Source: Trinickia soli
GTDB taxonomy: Bacteria; Pseudomonadota; Gammaproteobacteria; Burkholderiales; Burkholderiaceae
Direction of reading: 5' to 3'
Length of the DNA stretch: 64,000 bases
Assembly (NCBI RefSeq): GCF_002879855.1
Contig: NZ_PNYB01000016.1
Location: 80,559-144,558 of the forward strand
The notes under the pieces are model-generated. The model saw only the letters and a list, made by a program, of their open reading frames with translations. It did no database searches and was not told the DNA's origin. This document shows positions 45,278-54,975 of the stretch, piece by piece. Each line of letters begins with the position of its first letter. Positions within the stretch are counted from its first letter, which is position 1. The translations under genes and the position numbers were made by a program.

Positions 45278-45306
45278 GGGAGGCGATGCGCGCGACAGCG
45301 CCTCCC
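45278..45306 (+). terminator. hairpin after aldehyde dehydrogenase gene
   Basis: GGGAGGCG / CGCCTCCC, a perfect 8-bp stem with a 13-nt loop, starts 20 bases after the stop codon. No T-run follows. The rest of the 356-bp gap to wecB (45258-45613) holds no gene, only the dyad at 45459 and a presumed wecB promoter. Confidence 0.5.
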
Positions 45307-45458
45307 CCTGAAGCAGCTTATCCCGGTGTAGCGATCCCGCCCCTTGCGATAGGCCGAAGATCGGCCGAAACAGATCGAAATCGCCCGTACCTATAAAGAA
45401 AATAACCGGGCGAAATCGTTTGCGCGAAATTCGCCAAGTCTTCTTAACGTTTGTTTGG

Positions 45459-45476
45459 CAATCGTTTTAACGATTG
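45459..45476. promoter_or_regulatory. perfect dyad upstream of the exopolysaccharide operon
   Basis: CAATCGTT-TT-AACGATTG is a perfect 8-bp inverted repeat about 140 bp before wecB. It is embedded in an imperfect direct repeat (TTAACGTTTGTTTGGCAA and TTAACGATTGTTTGCAAG, 45444-45483). This is the best operator candidate for control of the polysaccharide genes. Confidence 0.45.
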
Positions 45477-45613
45477 TTTGCAAGCCCGTTCTCAGATTTT
45501 CGGAAAATTCCCCTCCGTCACGATTGCGAATTGTGTTGGACGCATCGTCTTGCGCTTTACGGCTGAATATCGCGCGCCACATAAAGCAATAAACGGAACG
45601 GGGAATATCAACA

Positions 45614-46807
45614 ATGGCAACAAAAATCATGTCCGTTTTCGGCACACGGCCGGAAGCGATAAAGATGGCGCCCGTCATCAAGGCACTGGAAAGAACACCC
45701 GGACTCGAATCGATCGTCTGCGTGAGCGGACAACACCGGTCGATGCTCGAGCAAGTGCTTGAACTGTTCGATATTCGCCCCCGCTACGACCTTGCATTGA
45801 TGACCGCCAATCAAACGCTGAACGGTCTCGCATCGCGATTGATCTTTTCGTTCGACGACATCCTTGCTCAGGAGCGACCCGATCGCGTGCTCGTGCACGG
45901 CGACACGACGACGGCCTGCGCCGCCGCCTTGGCCGCTTTTCATCGGCGTATTCCCGTCGGTCACGTCGAAGCCGGCTTGCGCACAGGCAACCTGTCGAGC
46001 CCGTGGCCCGAGGAGATGAACCGCCGCGTCATCGATGCGATCAGCGATCTCATGTTCGCCCCGACGCAAAGCGCGAAGGCAAATCTCGTGACTGAATCGC
46101 TTGCAGGACAAATCTTCGTGACGGGCAATACCGTCATCGATGCGCTCTACATGGCGGCGGCGACCATCGAGGCCGACGCCTCGCTGCGCGCCGAACTCGA
46201 TGCGAAGTTGCCCAGCCTCGCCCCCTCGTTGCCGATCGTGCTCGTGACCGGGCATCGCAGAGAGAGTTTCGGCGAGGGCTTCGCGTCCATCTGCACCGCG
46301 CTCGACACGCTGGCGCGCAGCGGCGAGGTCCAGATCGTCTATCCGATTCATCTGAATCCGAACGTACGCGGCCCCGCGCACGCGCGGATCGGCGCTACGC
46401 CGAATCTGCATTTGATCGAACCGCTCGACTATGTCGGCTTCGTGCGGCTCATGCAGCGTGCGGCCGTCGTGCTGACGGACTCGGGCGGCGTGCAAGAGGA
46501 AGCGCCCGCGCTCGGCAAGCCCGTGCTCGTCATGCGCGAGCTGACCGAGCGGCCCGAAGCGCTCGAGGCGGGCGCCGTACGGCTCGTCGGGACGCGCAGC
46601 GACACGATCGTGCAAGGCGTGCGCGCGCTGCTCGCCGAACAGGAGCGCATCGGTTTGCCGCGAGAGCCGATCAGCCCCTACGGAGACGGCAACGCGGCCG
46701 AGCGCATCGCGGCGGCCATTGCCGGGCGTCCGTTCATCGAATTCGCCAGCCGCATGCGTCCCGATGCGGCTTCGTGCGAGCCGCTGGAACACGCGATTGC
46801 GCTTTGA
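45614..46807 (+). CDS. wecB: UDP-N-acetylglucosamine 2-epimerase
   Basis: Non-hydrolysing epimerase making UDP-ManNAc from UDP-GlcNAc. The 397-residue protein reads KIMSVFGTRPEAIKMAPVI, then HGDTTTACAAALAAF, VGHVEAGLRTGNLSSPWPEE, TGHRRESFGEGF and LTDSGGVQEEAPALGKPVLV, all diagnostic. In E. coli, WecB supplies the sugar for the NfrA/NfrB surface glycan. Its position heading an nfrBA locus suggests the same precursor here. Confidence 0.95.
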   Translation: MATKIMSVFGTRPEAIKMAPVIKALERTPGLESIVCVSGQHRSMLEQVLELFDIRPRYDLALMTANQTLNGLASRLIFSFDDILAQERPDRVLVHGDTTTACAAALAAFHRRIPVGHVEAGLRTGNLSSPWPEEMNRRVIDAISDLMFAPTQSAKANLVTESLAGQIFVTGNTVIDALYMAAATIEADASLRAELDAKLPSLAPSLPIVLVTGHRRESFGEGFASICTALDTLARSGEVQIVYPIHLNPNVRGPAHARIGATPNLHLIEPLDYVGFVRLMQRAAVVLTDSGGVQEEAPALGKPVLVMRELTERPEALEAGAVRLVGTRSDTIVQGVRALLAEQERIGLPREPISPYGDGNAAERIAAAIAGRPFIEFASRMRPDAASCEPLEHAIAL

Positions 46808-46873
46808 AGCGGTTACCGCGCCGCGGCCGGCTCCGGCTCGGCCGCGCGGCAACGCAACGACCACGCAACGACC

Positions 46874-49177
46874 ATGCAGCGATCCGAGACGCAGACACAT
46901 GAGCGGGCCGCTTCGCCGGATTTTCCCTTTTCGCGCAATCAATATAGAACGACCGTGACTTCCGACATCTCAACGCGCACCGTGCAGCGCCTTCGATCAG
47001 CAATCGTCGCTACGCCTTTGGTGCTGCTTGCGCCGTTTGCCCACGGCGCCGCCGCGGGCGACGCCGCCGGCAGCGGTATCGTGGACGCCCTTCGCCATCT
47101 CGGCGAGCATCGCGCGATCGTGCGCACCGTGGCGCTCGCCGATCTGGGCGTGCGCGAGCCGCTCGTGCTGACGGCGCCCGACTCGCGCCAGGAACTGTAC
47201 GTGCCGGTTCCGGCCGGCGTGCCGATCGACGGGGCGACGCTGCAAATCGACGGCGGCTTCCAGCACGCGGACGGCGGACGCGTGACGATGCTCGTCTCCC
47301 TCGACGGCGCACCCGTGCAGGCACGCAGCTTCGGCGAGCAGCAGGGCAGCGCGCAAACGAGCATCGGCGTGGATGGGGCGCCGCGCCCAAGCGGCTTCGT
47401 GCGTGTGGGGCTGCAATGGTCGTCGGTCATCGACGAGCACCTGTGCACCGACCAAACCGCCATCGGCAATGTGCTGCGCATCGCACCCAGCTCGCGCCTG
47501 ACTTATCGCTTCGACCCCGACGCGATCGGCGACGTACGCGCGGCATGGAGCGCGTTGCCGGCCGCCCCGGCCGTTGCAATTTCGGCGCAGGGTATCGGCG
47601 AAACCGCGTACGACACGGCTTGGCGCGTGCAGGCGTTGATGGAGCGGGAAGGGCGACGGCCTATCACGCGCACATGGCCTGCACTGGGCCAGACGGTCGA
47701 AGTCGATGCTGCCGAGGTGCCCGCGGCGCTGCGCGCGATACCGGCATTTGCGGCGCTCGCAGGAGGCGGCAGCATCAGCCTCGCCGATGCCGCAACGGTG
47801 GGCGCCGCGTTGGCCCTCCAGCCCCGGGGCATTGCGCCCGATGTCATCGTCGCCGACGATGCGATGCGCCGGCAAACCAATCTCGCGCTCGACGCGTTGC
47901 GTGCGCAAATCGCGGCGGTGTCGCCGAGCGGCGCGCTCGCGTTGGACGCCTGGCGCAAGCGAGCGTTCGATCCGATTACGACGCCGCTCGCCGCGGGCGA
48001 GATACGCGTTGCGCACCTGCCCGGGCAAGCGGCGATCGTCGTGGGCGACCCCGTTGCCGCGCAAGCCCTCGTACGCGACTGGCGGCCGATCGGCGTGGCC
48101 GACCGCTACGTGGTGCATCGCCTCGACAATGCACTCGCGGCCGACATTGACCGTATCGCGCTGGCGTCGCTCGGCGGCGAGCCGCGCACGCTCGACGTAC
48201 TCGGCCGCGCGACCTGGGACGCCAGCTTCGACCTCGCCGCCGTCGCGGCGAGCGGCAAGTTGCCCGACGACGTCGTGCTCGATCTTGCCGCCGCGCCCAC
48301 CCCGCATGGGGACAGCGATCTCGCGTCGATCTACTTCAATGGCGTATTGATCGGCTCGCGGCTTTTGCGCGAGGACGGCAAGCCCGACCGGATCATCGCG
48401 CACGTGCCGCGTTATGCGCTGGCTCCGACCAACGTCCTGCGCGTCGTGTTGCAGCGCCGTCCCGACGGCGGCTGTGAGGCGCGCTCGCCGGGCTATCCCG
48501 TCGCGATCCTGCCGACGAGCCATTTGACACTCGCGCAAGCCGGCGACGACGACGACTTCATCGGCATGCAGTCGAAGTTCGCGACGGCGTCCAATGTGCT
48601 CGTGCCCGCCGACTACCTCGACGATGCGGCCCGGTCGCTGCCTCGACTGGCGAGCCTCGCCAACGTCGCGGGACTCGCGACGTCGCGTGCGACGCTATCG
48701 ATCGTCAAGCGCGGCGCGACTGCCGAGCCGAACGGGCCGTTTCTTGCCGTAGACGTTGCGCTTCAGGAGAAGGATGCCCGGGCGCAATGGTCATCCGACC
48801 GCCTGAAGCTCGTCGACGGATCAGGGCGCGTCTATGCGGACGTCTCGGGCCTGTCGAACCTCGCGGTGATCGACGTCGCGCATGCGAACGGCACCGCCGG
48901 CATGGCCTATCGCTCGCTCGGCCAGGTTGCGCCGCTGTTGCCCGCCACCCTGCGCCTCTCGCGCGGCGATGTCGCGCTCGTCGCGTCGGACGGCGTCGCG
49001 CGCCTGTTCGATTGGCGCCATCCCGGCGAAGTCGTCACCGACAGCACGCGTGCCGATGCGTTCTCGCGCCGTCTGCCGTGGCTCGTCGCCGCGGCCATCG
49101 TCGCCTTGCTGGTTGCCCTCGTCGTCATTGCCGCGATCGAACGCCGTCGCCATCTGGCCAAGGATGGAAAGCAATGA
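46874..49177 (+). CDS. BcsB-like periplasmic polysaccharide synthase subunit
   Basis: A 767-residue protein with an N-terminal signal (LRSAIVATPLVLLAPFAHGAAA), a large beta-rich periplasmic region and a single C-terminal membrane helix (LPWLVAAAIVALLVALVVIAAIERRRH). This is the layout of BcsB, the partner of membrane cellulose synthase. Its place directly before nfrB (ATGA overlap) suggests it guides the NfrB polymer across the periplasm, perhaps in place of E. coli YbcH. A GTG at 46955, nearer the signal peptide, is an alternative start. Confidence 0.82.
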   Translation: MQRSETQTHERAASPDFPFSRNQYRTTVTSDISTRTVQRLRSAIVATPLVLLAPFAHGAAAGDAAGSGIVDALRHLGEHRAIVRTVALADLGVREPLVLTAPDSRQELYVPVPAGVPIDGATLQIDGGFQHADGGRVTMLVSLDGAPVQARSFGEQQGSAQTSIGVDGAPRPSGFVRVGLQWSSVIDEHLCTDQTAIGNVLRIAPSSRLTYRFDPDAIGDVRAAWSALPAAPAVAISAQGIGETAYDTAWRVQALMEREGRRPITRTWPALGQTVEVDAAEVPAALRAIPAFAALAGGGSISLADAATVGAALALQPRGIAPDVIVADDAMRRQTNLALDALRAQIAAVSPSGALALDAWRKRAFDPITTPLAAGEIRVAHLPGQAAIVVGDPVAAQALVRDWRPIGVADRYVVHRLDNALAADIDRIALASLGGEPRTLDVLGRATWDASFDLAAVAASGKLPDDVVLDLAAAPTPHGDSDLASIYFNGVLIGSRLLREDGKPDRIIAHVPRYALAPTNVLRVVLQRRPDGGCEARSPGYPVAILPTSHLTLAQAGDDDDFIGMQSKFATASNVLVPADYLDDAARSLPRLASLANVAGLATSRATLSIVKRGATAEPNGPFLAVDVALQEKDARAQWSSDRLKLVDGSGRVYADVSGLSNLAVIDVAHANGTAGMAYRSLGQVAPLLPATLRLSRGDVALVASDGVARLFDWRHPGEVVTDSTRADAFSRRLPWLVAAAIVALLVALVVIAAIERRRHLAKDGKQ

Positions 49178-51447
49178 GCCTCGCCGTGCTGCAGTGGTAC
49201 GGCGGCTATGCATTGAGCCGCTATTTCACGGCGCTCGAGTGGCTGGCCGCTGTCATGGCCGTCGTCATCTTCGTGTCGGGTCTCGACGATCTTTTTGTGG
49301 ACCTTTGGTATTGGACACGGGAGACGTATCGGCGCTTGACCGTCAAGCGTCGCTATCGGGCGCTGACGGTGGAGCAGCTGCAAGTGCGTGAAGAGCAGCC
49401 GATCGCGATCATGGTGCCCGCCTGGCTCGAATACGACGTCATCGCCGCGATGCTGGAGGACATGGTGCGCGTGCTCGATTACCGGCGCTATATCGTGTTC
49501 GTCGGCACTTATCGAAACGACGCGCGCACGATCGCGGAGGTCGAGCGCATGCGGCGCCGTTATCGACAGTTGCGGCGCGTCGAGGTGCCGCATGACGGGC
49601 CGACCTGCAAGGCCGATTGCCTGAACTGGGTCGTGCAGGCGATCTTCAAGCACGAACAGGAAACCGGTGTCGAATTCGCCGGGGTCGTGCTGCACGATAG
49701 CGAAGACGTATTGCATCCGCTCGAACTGAAGTTCTTCAACTACCTGTTGCCGCGCAAGGACATGATTCAACTGCCCGTCGCGTCGCTCGAGCGTCATTGG
49801 TTCGAACTGGTCGCCGGCACTTATATGGACGAATTCGCCGAGTGGCACGCGAAGGATCTCGTCGTGCGGGAAAGCCTTGCGGGCGCCGTGCCGTCGGCCG
49901 GCGTCGGCACCTGCTTCTCGCGTCGCGCGCTGCTTGCGTTACGCGAGCAAACGAACAATCAGCCGTTCAACACGGAAAGCCTGACCGAAGACTACGACGT
50001 CGGCGCGCGTTTGGCGAAACTCGGCATGCAATCGATCTTCGCGCGCTTTCCGGTCACCTTCGCGGCGCGTCGCAAGACGTGGTTCGGCTTCGGCCCGGTG
50101 CGCGAGTTCACATTGACGATGCCGCTGTGCGTGCGCGAATTCTTTCCGGACACGTTGCGCACGGCGTATCGGCAGCGCGCACGCTGGACGCTCGGCATCG
50201 GCTTGCAGGGCTGGCGGCAGACGGGGTTTTCGGGTTCGCTCGCGAATCGCTATTTGCTGTTGCGCGACCGCAAGGGCACGATCACGGCGATCGTCGGCAT
50301 GCTCGCCTATGTGCTGGTCGCCCAGTTTCTGCTGTTCGCTCTGGCCGATGCATGCGGCGTCGCGCCGCCGCTCGCCGCTTCCGCGCTCGCCGACGCCGGT
50401 TGGTTTCGCGCGCTCCTCTGGTTCAATGCGTTCGCGCTGATGCTGCGTGTCGTGCAGCGCATGTACTTCGTGACCCGCTTGTATGGCTGGGAGCACGGGC
50501 TGCTGTCGGCGCCTCGCATGGTCATCGCCAACTTCATCAACTTTCTGGCCGTGACGCGCGCCTGGCGTTTGTTCGTCGTGCATCTGATCACGGGGAAGCG
50601 GCTCGCGTGGGACAAGACGATGCACGATTTCCCGTCGGCGGACGGACTCGTCGATCGGCGGCAGCGGCTCGGCGAGTTGCTCATCTCGTGGCAAGCGATC
50701 GATGCGGAAAAGCTCAGCAGCGCGCTCGACGAAGCGCATGCGCGCGAAGCACCGCTGGGCCGGGTGCTGATGGCCAAAGGCTGGCTCGATGACGAGACGC
50801 TCGCCGAGGCGATTTCGTTTCAGGCCGATCTCGAACGCGGCGTGCTCGATCTGAGGGCGCTCGAACGTCATCGCGCGCAACTGCCGCTCGAAACCATCAT
50901 CCGTTGCCGCGTATTGCCACAAGGCGTCGACGCAGCGGGACGCGCGATCCTGCTGACGGCAAGCCCGCTCGGCGACGCGTTGCTTGCGCAATTGGCGGAG
51001 CGGGTGAGCGGCGGCATCGAGCAACGCATCGTGCGCGAAGGCGAGATCGCCTTCGGTCTCAGGCACTTGCGCGGCGTGGCGAGCGAAGCGTCGACGCGTG
51101 CGGCAACGACGGCGAATGGTGCTGCCGATGTCGAAGCCGAAGCCGCTGCTAATGCCGATGCTGGCGGCATGGCTGCAATTCGCGCTGCCAGGGAAGCCGA
51201 CCGCGCTCGCATCGACCAGGCACAAGCCGCCACGGTTCGTAATGTGCCGTTGATCGGCGATCTGCTGATCGAGCGCGGCTACGTGCGTCGCCAGGCATTC
51301 GAGGCCGCATTGAGCGGCTACCACCCCGAGCGCCACGGTCGCATCGGCGATTTCATGGTGGCCTGCGGCGTCGTGTCGCGCGAAGCGATCGAGCGCGTCA
51401 TCGACGAGCAGCGCCGCTTGAGCGGTGCGCCTGGAGCAACGGCATGA
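49174..51447 (+). CDS. nfrB: NfrB-like membrane glycosyltransferase with MshEN-type C-terminus
   Basis: A 757-residue GT2-type synthase. After an N-terminal helix (residues 20-40) the catalytic domain shows KADCLNWVVQ, HDSEDVLHPLE, TEDYDVGARL and the QRARW box (YRQRARWTLG), then three or four membrane helices. The C-terminal part (about 485-757) has two MshEN/GspE-N-like repeats (GELLISWQAIDAEKLSSAL, and GDLLIERGYVRRQAFEAAL). In E. coli NfrB such a domain binds cyclic-di-GMP. Start and stop overlap both neighbours by ATGA. The role is synthesis and export of a ManNAc-containing surface glycan. Confidence 0.9.
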   Translation: MSLAVLQWYGGYALSRYFTALEWLAAVMAVVIFVSGLDDLFVDLWYWTRETYRRLTVKRRYRALTVEQLQVREEQPIAIMVPAWLEYDVIAAMLEDMVRVLDYRRYIVFVGTYRNDARTIAEVERMRRRYRQLRRVEVPHDGPTCKADCLNWVVQAIFKHEQETGVEFAGVVLHDSEDVLHPLELKFFNYLLPRKDMIQLPVASLERHWFELVAGTYMDEFAEWHAKDLVVRESLAGAVPSAGVGTCFSRRALLALREQTNNQPFNTESLTEDYDVGARLAKLGMQSIFARFPVTFAARRKTWFGFGPVREFTLTMPLCVREFFPDTLRTAYRQRARWTLGIGLQGWRQTGFSGSLANRYLLLRDRKGTITAIVGMLAYVLVAQFLLFALADACGVAPPLAASALADAGWFRALLWFNAFALMLRVVQRMYFVTRLYGWEHGLLSAPRMVIANFINFLAVTRAWRLFVVHLITGKRLAWDKTMHDFPSADGLVDRRQRLGELLISWQAIDAEKLSSALDEAHAREAPLGRVLMAKGWLDDETLAEAISFQADLERGVLDLRALERHRAQLPLETIIRCRVLPQGVDAAGRAILLTASPLGDALLAQLAERVSGGIEQRIVREGEIAFGLRHLRGVASEASTRAATTANGAADVEAEAAANADAGGMAAIRAAREADRARIDQAQAATVRNVPLIGDLLIERGYVRRQAFEAALSGYHPERHGRIGDFMVACGVVSREAIERVIDEQRRLSGAPGATA

Positions 51448-54047
51448 GCGGCGCCTTCGATTTCTTTGTCTTTGGCCGCGTCGACAATCTCGCGGCTGCG
51501 CCGTCTCGGTCGGATGCGGCTGCACCGGATGTGGCCCACCTGTCGGCCGCGCCGCGCACTGTCGCTCGCCCGCGACTCGCAGCGAAGCTCTGCGCCGCGT
51601 CCTTCGCGCTCGCGCAGGTCGCCGCACATGCGAACGGCAGCGGCAACGCGGCCGATGCGCCCATGCTCGCCGGCGCGGCTTATCGCGTCGCGACGCAAGC
51701 CTATTCGGACTACGCACAACGGGACTACCCGCGCGCCGAAGCACTGGCACGCGAGGCGATTCGTCAGCGGCCCGATGTGCCGGACCTGCGCTTGTTGCTG
51801 GCGAACACGTTGGCGGCACAGCGCCGCTACGCGCAGGCGAGCCGCGTACTGGGCGACGCCATCGGCGTGTTCGGGCCGCGCCCCGCGTTGGTCAAACGCC
51901 GGGCGCAGATCAACACCGTGGACGCCGCGATCAAACGACTCGCACAGCGCCCGAGTGCGCCGAGTGCACCGAGCGAGGCCGGCGATGCCCTGACCGGCGA
52001 AGCGTTCGAGGCTGCGCGGCAAGCCTACCGCGCCTATGGCGAGAAGCGATACGCCGACGCGGCGCAATCGGCGCAGCGCGCAATTGCGCTGCGGCCCGAC
52101 CTGCTGCGTCTGCGGCTGTTGCTGATCGATGCGGCGAGCGGGGCCGGTAACGAGTTGCTCGCATGGCAGGCCGATACGGATGCGGTGCAGCGCTTCGGCG
52201 ACAGCGACGACCTTCGGCTGCGGCGCACGTTCATCGGCAACGGTCTCGGTCCGAAGGCGTCGCAGCGCGCGTTCGCTGCACGCGAGGCGGGCCGCCTGGA
52301 TGACGCGATCGCCGCGGGGCGCCAAGCCGTCGCCTATGCGCCGGACAACATCGACTATCGCGTGGCGTTGTTCGACGCGTTGATCGCCGCCCGCGATTGG
52401 CCAGGACTCGAGGCCGCGGCGAGCGATGCGATCGCCTACGACGACACCGAGGTGCTGCCGTATCTGTTCCGCGCCTACGCGCGCGCGCAGCAGCATCACG
52501 CCGGTCTGGCCGATGCCGATCTGGACGCCGCGCTGCGAGGCCGGGACGTGACGCGTTCGACGCAAAACATTGCGCGGGCGATCGCGGCCGATATCTGGAT
52601 GGCGCAGGGCCGCGGTCAGGTTGCGATCGATCGTCTTTCCGCCATGGCGCCGCTTGGCGACGACACCGATGCGCTTGTGGCCGATCGGCTGGGTCGTGCG
52701 CGCCGTCAACGTACCGCTGCGGCACATGGGACACCGACGTTGGCAGCGGCGCGGCCCGTTGTCGACTGCGAGAACGACCCCGATTTCGGCGCGAGTTGCG
52801 ACGTATGGCCGGCCGACGCAGGCTTCGCCGCGTCGCGCGCGCTCGAACGCGCGACCGAGCAGGGCGACAAGGAAGCGGCCGTTCGCTATGCGCGCGAAGC
52901 GGTCGCGGCCGTGCCCGACAGCGCGCAGCATCGCGTGCAACTCATCGACGCGCTCGAAGACGCGGGACGCAGCCGCGAGGCGACTCATGAAGCGCGGGCG
53001 CTGATCGACGACGGCCTGCTCGACGCGCTGCCCGCGCTCGAAGCCGGCTATGTCGCGCGGCAGGCCGGCGATGACAGGCGTGCGCTCGCGTCGTTCCGAG
53101 ACGCCGACGCGCAGGGCCGGTTGACCGGTTCATCGTTGGGCGACGCCGGTTACGCCGCCGCGGCGGCCAACCGCGATGCCGAATCGGCGCGCTATTTCGA
53201 GCGCGCGATCGACGCGTTGCCGCGCGAACGCCAGGGCGACTCCGCGGCGGCGCGCGCGGCCAACGGTGCAATCGACCAGGAGCGCGAGGGACTGCGCGCG
53301 GCGCATTCCGAGGCGACGCGCAAATGGGGCTTTGACGTCTCGTTGGACTACCGCGGCGCCGGTCTGCAGTCGGGCTACGCATCGACCGCGAAACCGACGA
53401 CGAGCAACGGCTGGCAGACCGGCGCCGAAGTGTATTGGCGCCCGTTCGGCAGTCTCGGCGACCGCATGCTCGAACTGTATGCGCGCGGGTACGACAGCTT
53501 CGGCGTGGCGTCGGGCGGCGGCGCGAGCGGCGCAAGCGCGCTCGAGGCGGCGTTCGGCGTGCGCGGCAAACCGTTTGCCGGCCTCGACGCGATTGTGGCG
53601 TTCGAGCGCATCGTGCCGATCGGCTCGCAGGCGCAGGGCGATTGGCTGGCCCGGCTCGCCTATTCGGGTGGCGTCGGCACGGAGCGACGGGTCGATGTGC
53701 CGTCGTGGTGGACGCTGTCGATGTACACGGAAGCCGGGCACTACCTGAGCCATGCATCCAACTACGCCACGGCGCTTGTCGAAGCGGGTCGGACCTACCG
53801 GCTCGATCGTTTGAGCCCTCGCTTGACCGTGTTTCCGTACGCGGTTGTCGGCGCCGATTACGACTCCACGATCGATCACACCGTGCCGGTCGGCGCCGGC
53901 TTCGGCGTCACGACGCGCTACGGCTTTCGCGGCGGCAAGTACGACGCGCTGCGTTCGTCGGTCGAGTTGTCGATTCAGTACCGCTGGAAGCTGACCGGCG
54001 ACGAACGAGCCCGCGGCGCGTTTTGCAGCGCGGTGTTTTCTTACTGA
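51444..54047 (+). CDS. nfrA: NfrA-like TPR/outer-membrane glycan export protein
   Basis: An 867-residue protein. It has a late signal-like segment (residues 46-64) and TPR-like repeats from about 75 to 600 (AYSDYAQRDYPRAEALAREAI, AYRAYGEKRYADAAQSAQRAI). The C-terminal domain (about 630-867), rich in beta strands, ends in an aromatic (SAVFSY) as in outer-membrane barrels. NfrA is the outer-membrane receptor and glycan exporter used by phage N4 in E. coli. Coupled to nfrB by ATGA overlap. Confidence 0.85.
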   Translation: MSGAFDFFVFGRVDNLAAAPSRSDAAAPDVAHLSAAPRTVARPRLAAKLCAASFALAQVAAHANGSGNAADAPMLAGAAYRVATQAYSDYAQRDYPRAEALAREAIRQRPDVPDLRLLLANTLAAQRRYAQASRVLGDAIGVFGPRPALVKRRAQINTVDAAIKRLAQRPSAPSAPSEAGDALTGEAFEAARQAYRAYGEKRYADAAQSAQRAIALRPDLLRLRLLLIDAASGAGNELLAWQADTDAVQRFGDSDDLRLRRTFIGNGLGPKASQRAFAAREAGRLDDAIAAGRQAVAYAPDNIDYRVALFDALIAARDWPGLEAAASDAIAYDDTEVLPYLFRAYARAQQHHAGLADADLDAALRGRDVTRSTQNIARAIAADIWMAQGRGQVAIDRLSAMAPLGDDTDALVADRLGRARRQRTAAAHGTPTLAAARPVVDCENDPDFGASCDVWPADAGFAASRALERATEQGDKEAAVRYAREAVAAVPDSAQHRVQLIDALEDAGRSREATHEARALIDDGLLDALPALEAGYVARQAGDDRRALASFRDADAQGRLTGSSLGDAGYAAAAANRDAESARYFERAIDALPRERQGDSAAARAANGAIDQEREGLRAAHSEATRKWGFDVSLDYRGAGLQSGYASTAKPTTSNGWQTGAEVYWRPFGSLGDRMLELYARGYDSFGVASGGGASGASALEAAFGVRGKPFAGLDAIVAFERIVPIGSQAQGDWLARLAYSGGVGTERRVDVPSWWTLSMYTEAGHYLSHASNYATALVEAGRTYRLDRLSPRLTVFPYAVVGADYDSTIDHTVPVGAGFGVTTRYGFRGGKYDALRSSVELSIQYRWKLTGDERARGAFCSAVFSY

Positions 54048-54134
54048 ATGAAGGCGAACCGTGCGGCTTCTTCATGTTTTCGATTTCCCGCGTTCCCGCT
54101 TTCTTCATCCGGACTACGACGATTCACGATTTCG

Positions 54135-54899
54135 ATGCCAGTAATGACGAACCGAACCCTCCGCACTGCACAGACTTCGCCCGCCCCCTCGCGCCGGGCG
54201 CTTGGGTGTGCGCTTGCTCTGGCTGCCTCGCTTGCGCTCGCACCCGTCGCCGCACAAGCGACCGCCGATGACGTCGCGAGCTTGTACGGCCCGCAGCCAC
54301 CCGCTGACGCCACCTATTTGCGCGTGATCAACCTTTCGATGGGGCGCGCAAAGGTCGCGTTGCCCGGTGGCTCACGTCTGCTCGAACTCGCGCCCGGCGC
54401 TGCGACCGCACTCGACGTGGTGCGGCCCGGCACGCCGTTGCGCGTCGCAGTGGACGGAAAGATCCCCGTAGCGCCTGCCGGCGCGGCTGCCGTCGCAGGC
54501 GCCGACACGGCCGGGTCGATCGTCACCGTTGCGCTCGAGCGCAACGGCGCGAGCGGCTGGCGGGCCCGGGCCGTCACGGCGCCAGCGGTCAGTGCCGACG
54601 CGTTGCGCGCGCAGCTTCGCCTCTTCAATTTCGTCGACGGCTGCGACGCCAAGGTCACGCTCGAGCGCAGCGCGCTCACGGTCGTGTTCGACCACGTCGC
54701 GCCCGGTCACGCAGCGATGCGCTCGATCAATCCCGTTGCCGCGACGCTCGTGGCGGTTTGCGGCGATGTCGTTTCGGCGCCGTTCGCGTTACCGCGCCTT
54801 GCCGCCGGCCACAGCTACAGCCTGATTCTGTCGGGCGCCGCGACGCGCCCGATGTTGGGCGGCGCGGCCGACTCGCTCGACTGGCCCGGCACGCGCTGA
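54135..54899 (+). CDS. AlgF-like polysaccharide modification protein
   Basis: A periplasmic protein of about 254 residues with signal peptide (ALGCALALAASLALAPVAAQA). The mature start, DVASLYGPQPPADATYLRVINLS, resembles AlgF, an accessory factor for alginate O-acetylation. ATG 54135 and 54144 are both possible. An ATG at 54048 directly after the nfrA stop would add 29 unlikely residues. Its place before two AlgJ/AlgX-like genes supports a role in passing acyl groups to the polymer. Confidence 0.8.
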   Translation: MPVMTNRTLRTAQTSPAPSRRALGCALALAASLALAPVAAQATADDVASLYGPQPPADATYLRVINLSMGRAKVALPGGSRLLELAPGAATALDVVRPGTPLRVAVDGKIPVAPAGAAAVAGADTAGSIVTVALERNGASGWRARAVTAPAVSADALRAQLRLFNFVDGCDAKVTLERSALTVVFDHVAPGHAAMRSINPVAATLVAVCGDVVSAPFALPRLAAGHSYSLILSGAATRPMLGGAADSLDWPGTR

Positions 54900-54975
54900 T
54901 CGACCGGGCTCACCGTCGGATAACCGGTGCCGCCAGAGCGCTGGAGCCGATGGTTGGCGCACGACGTTTTAACCC

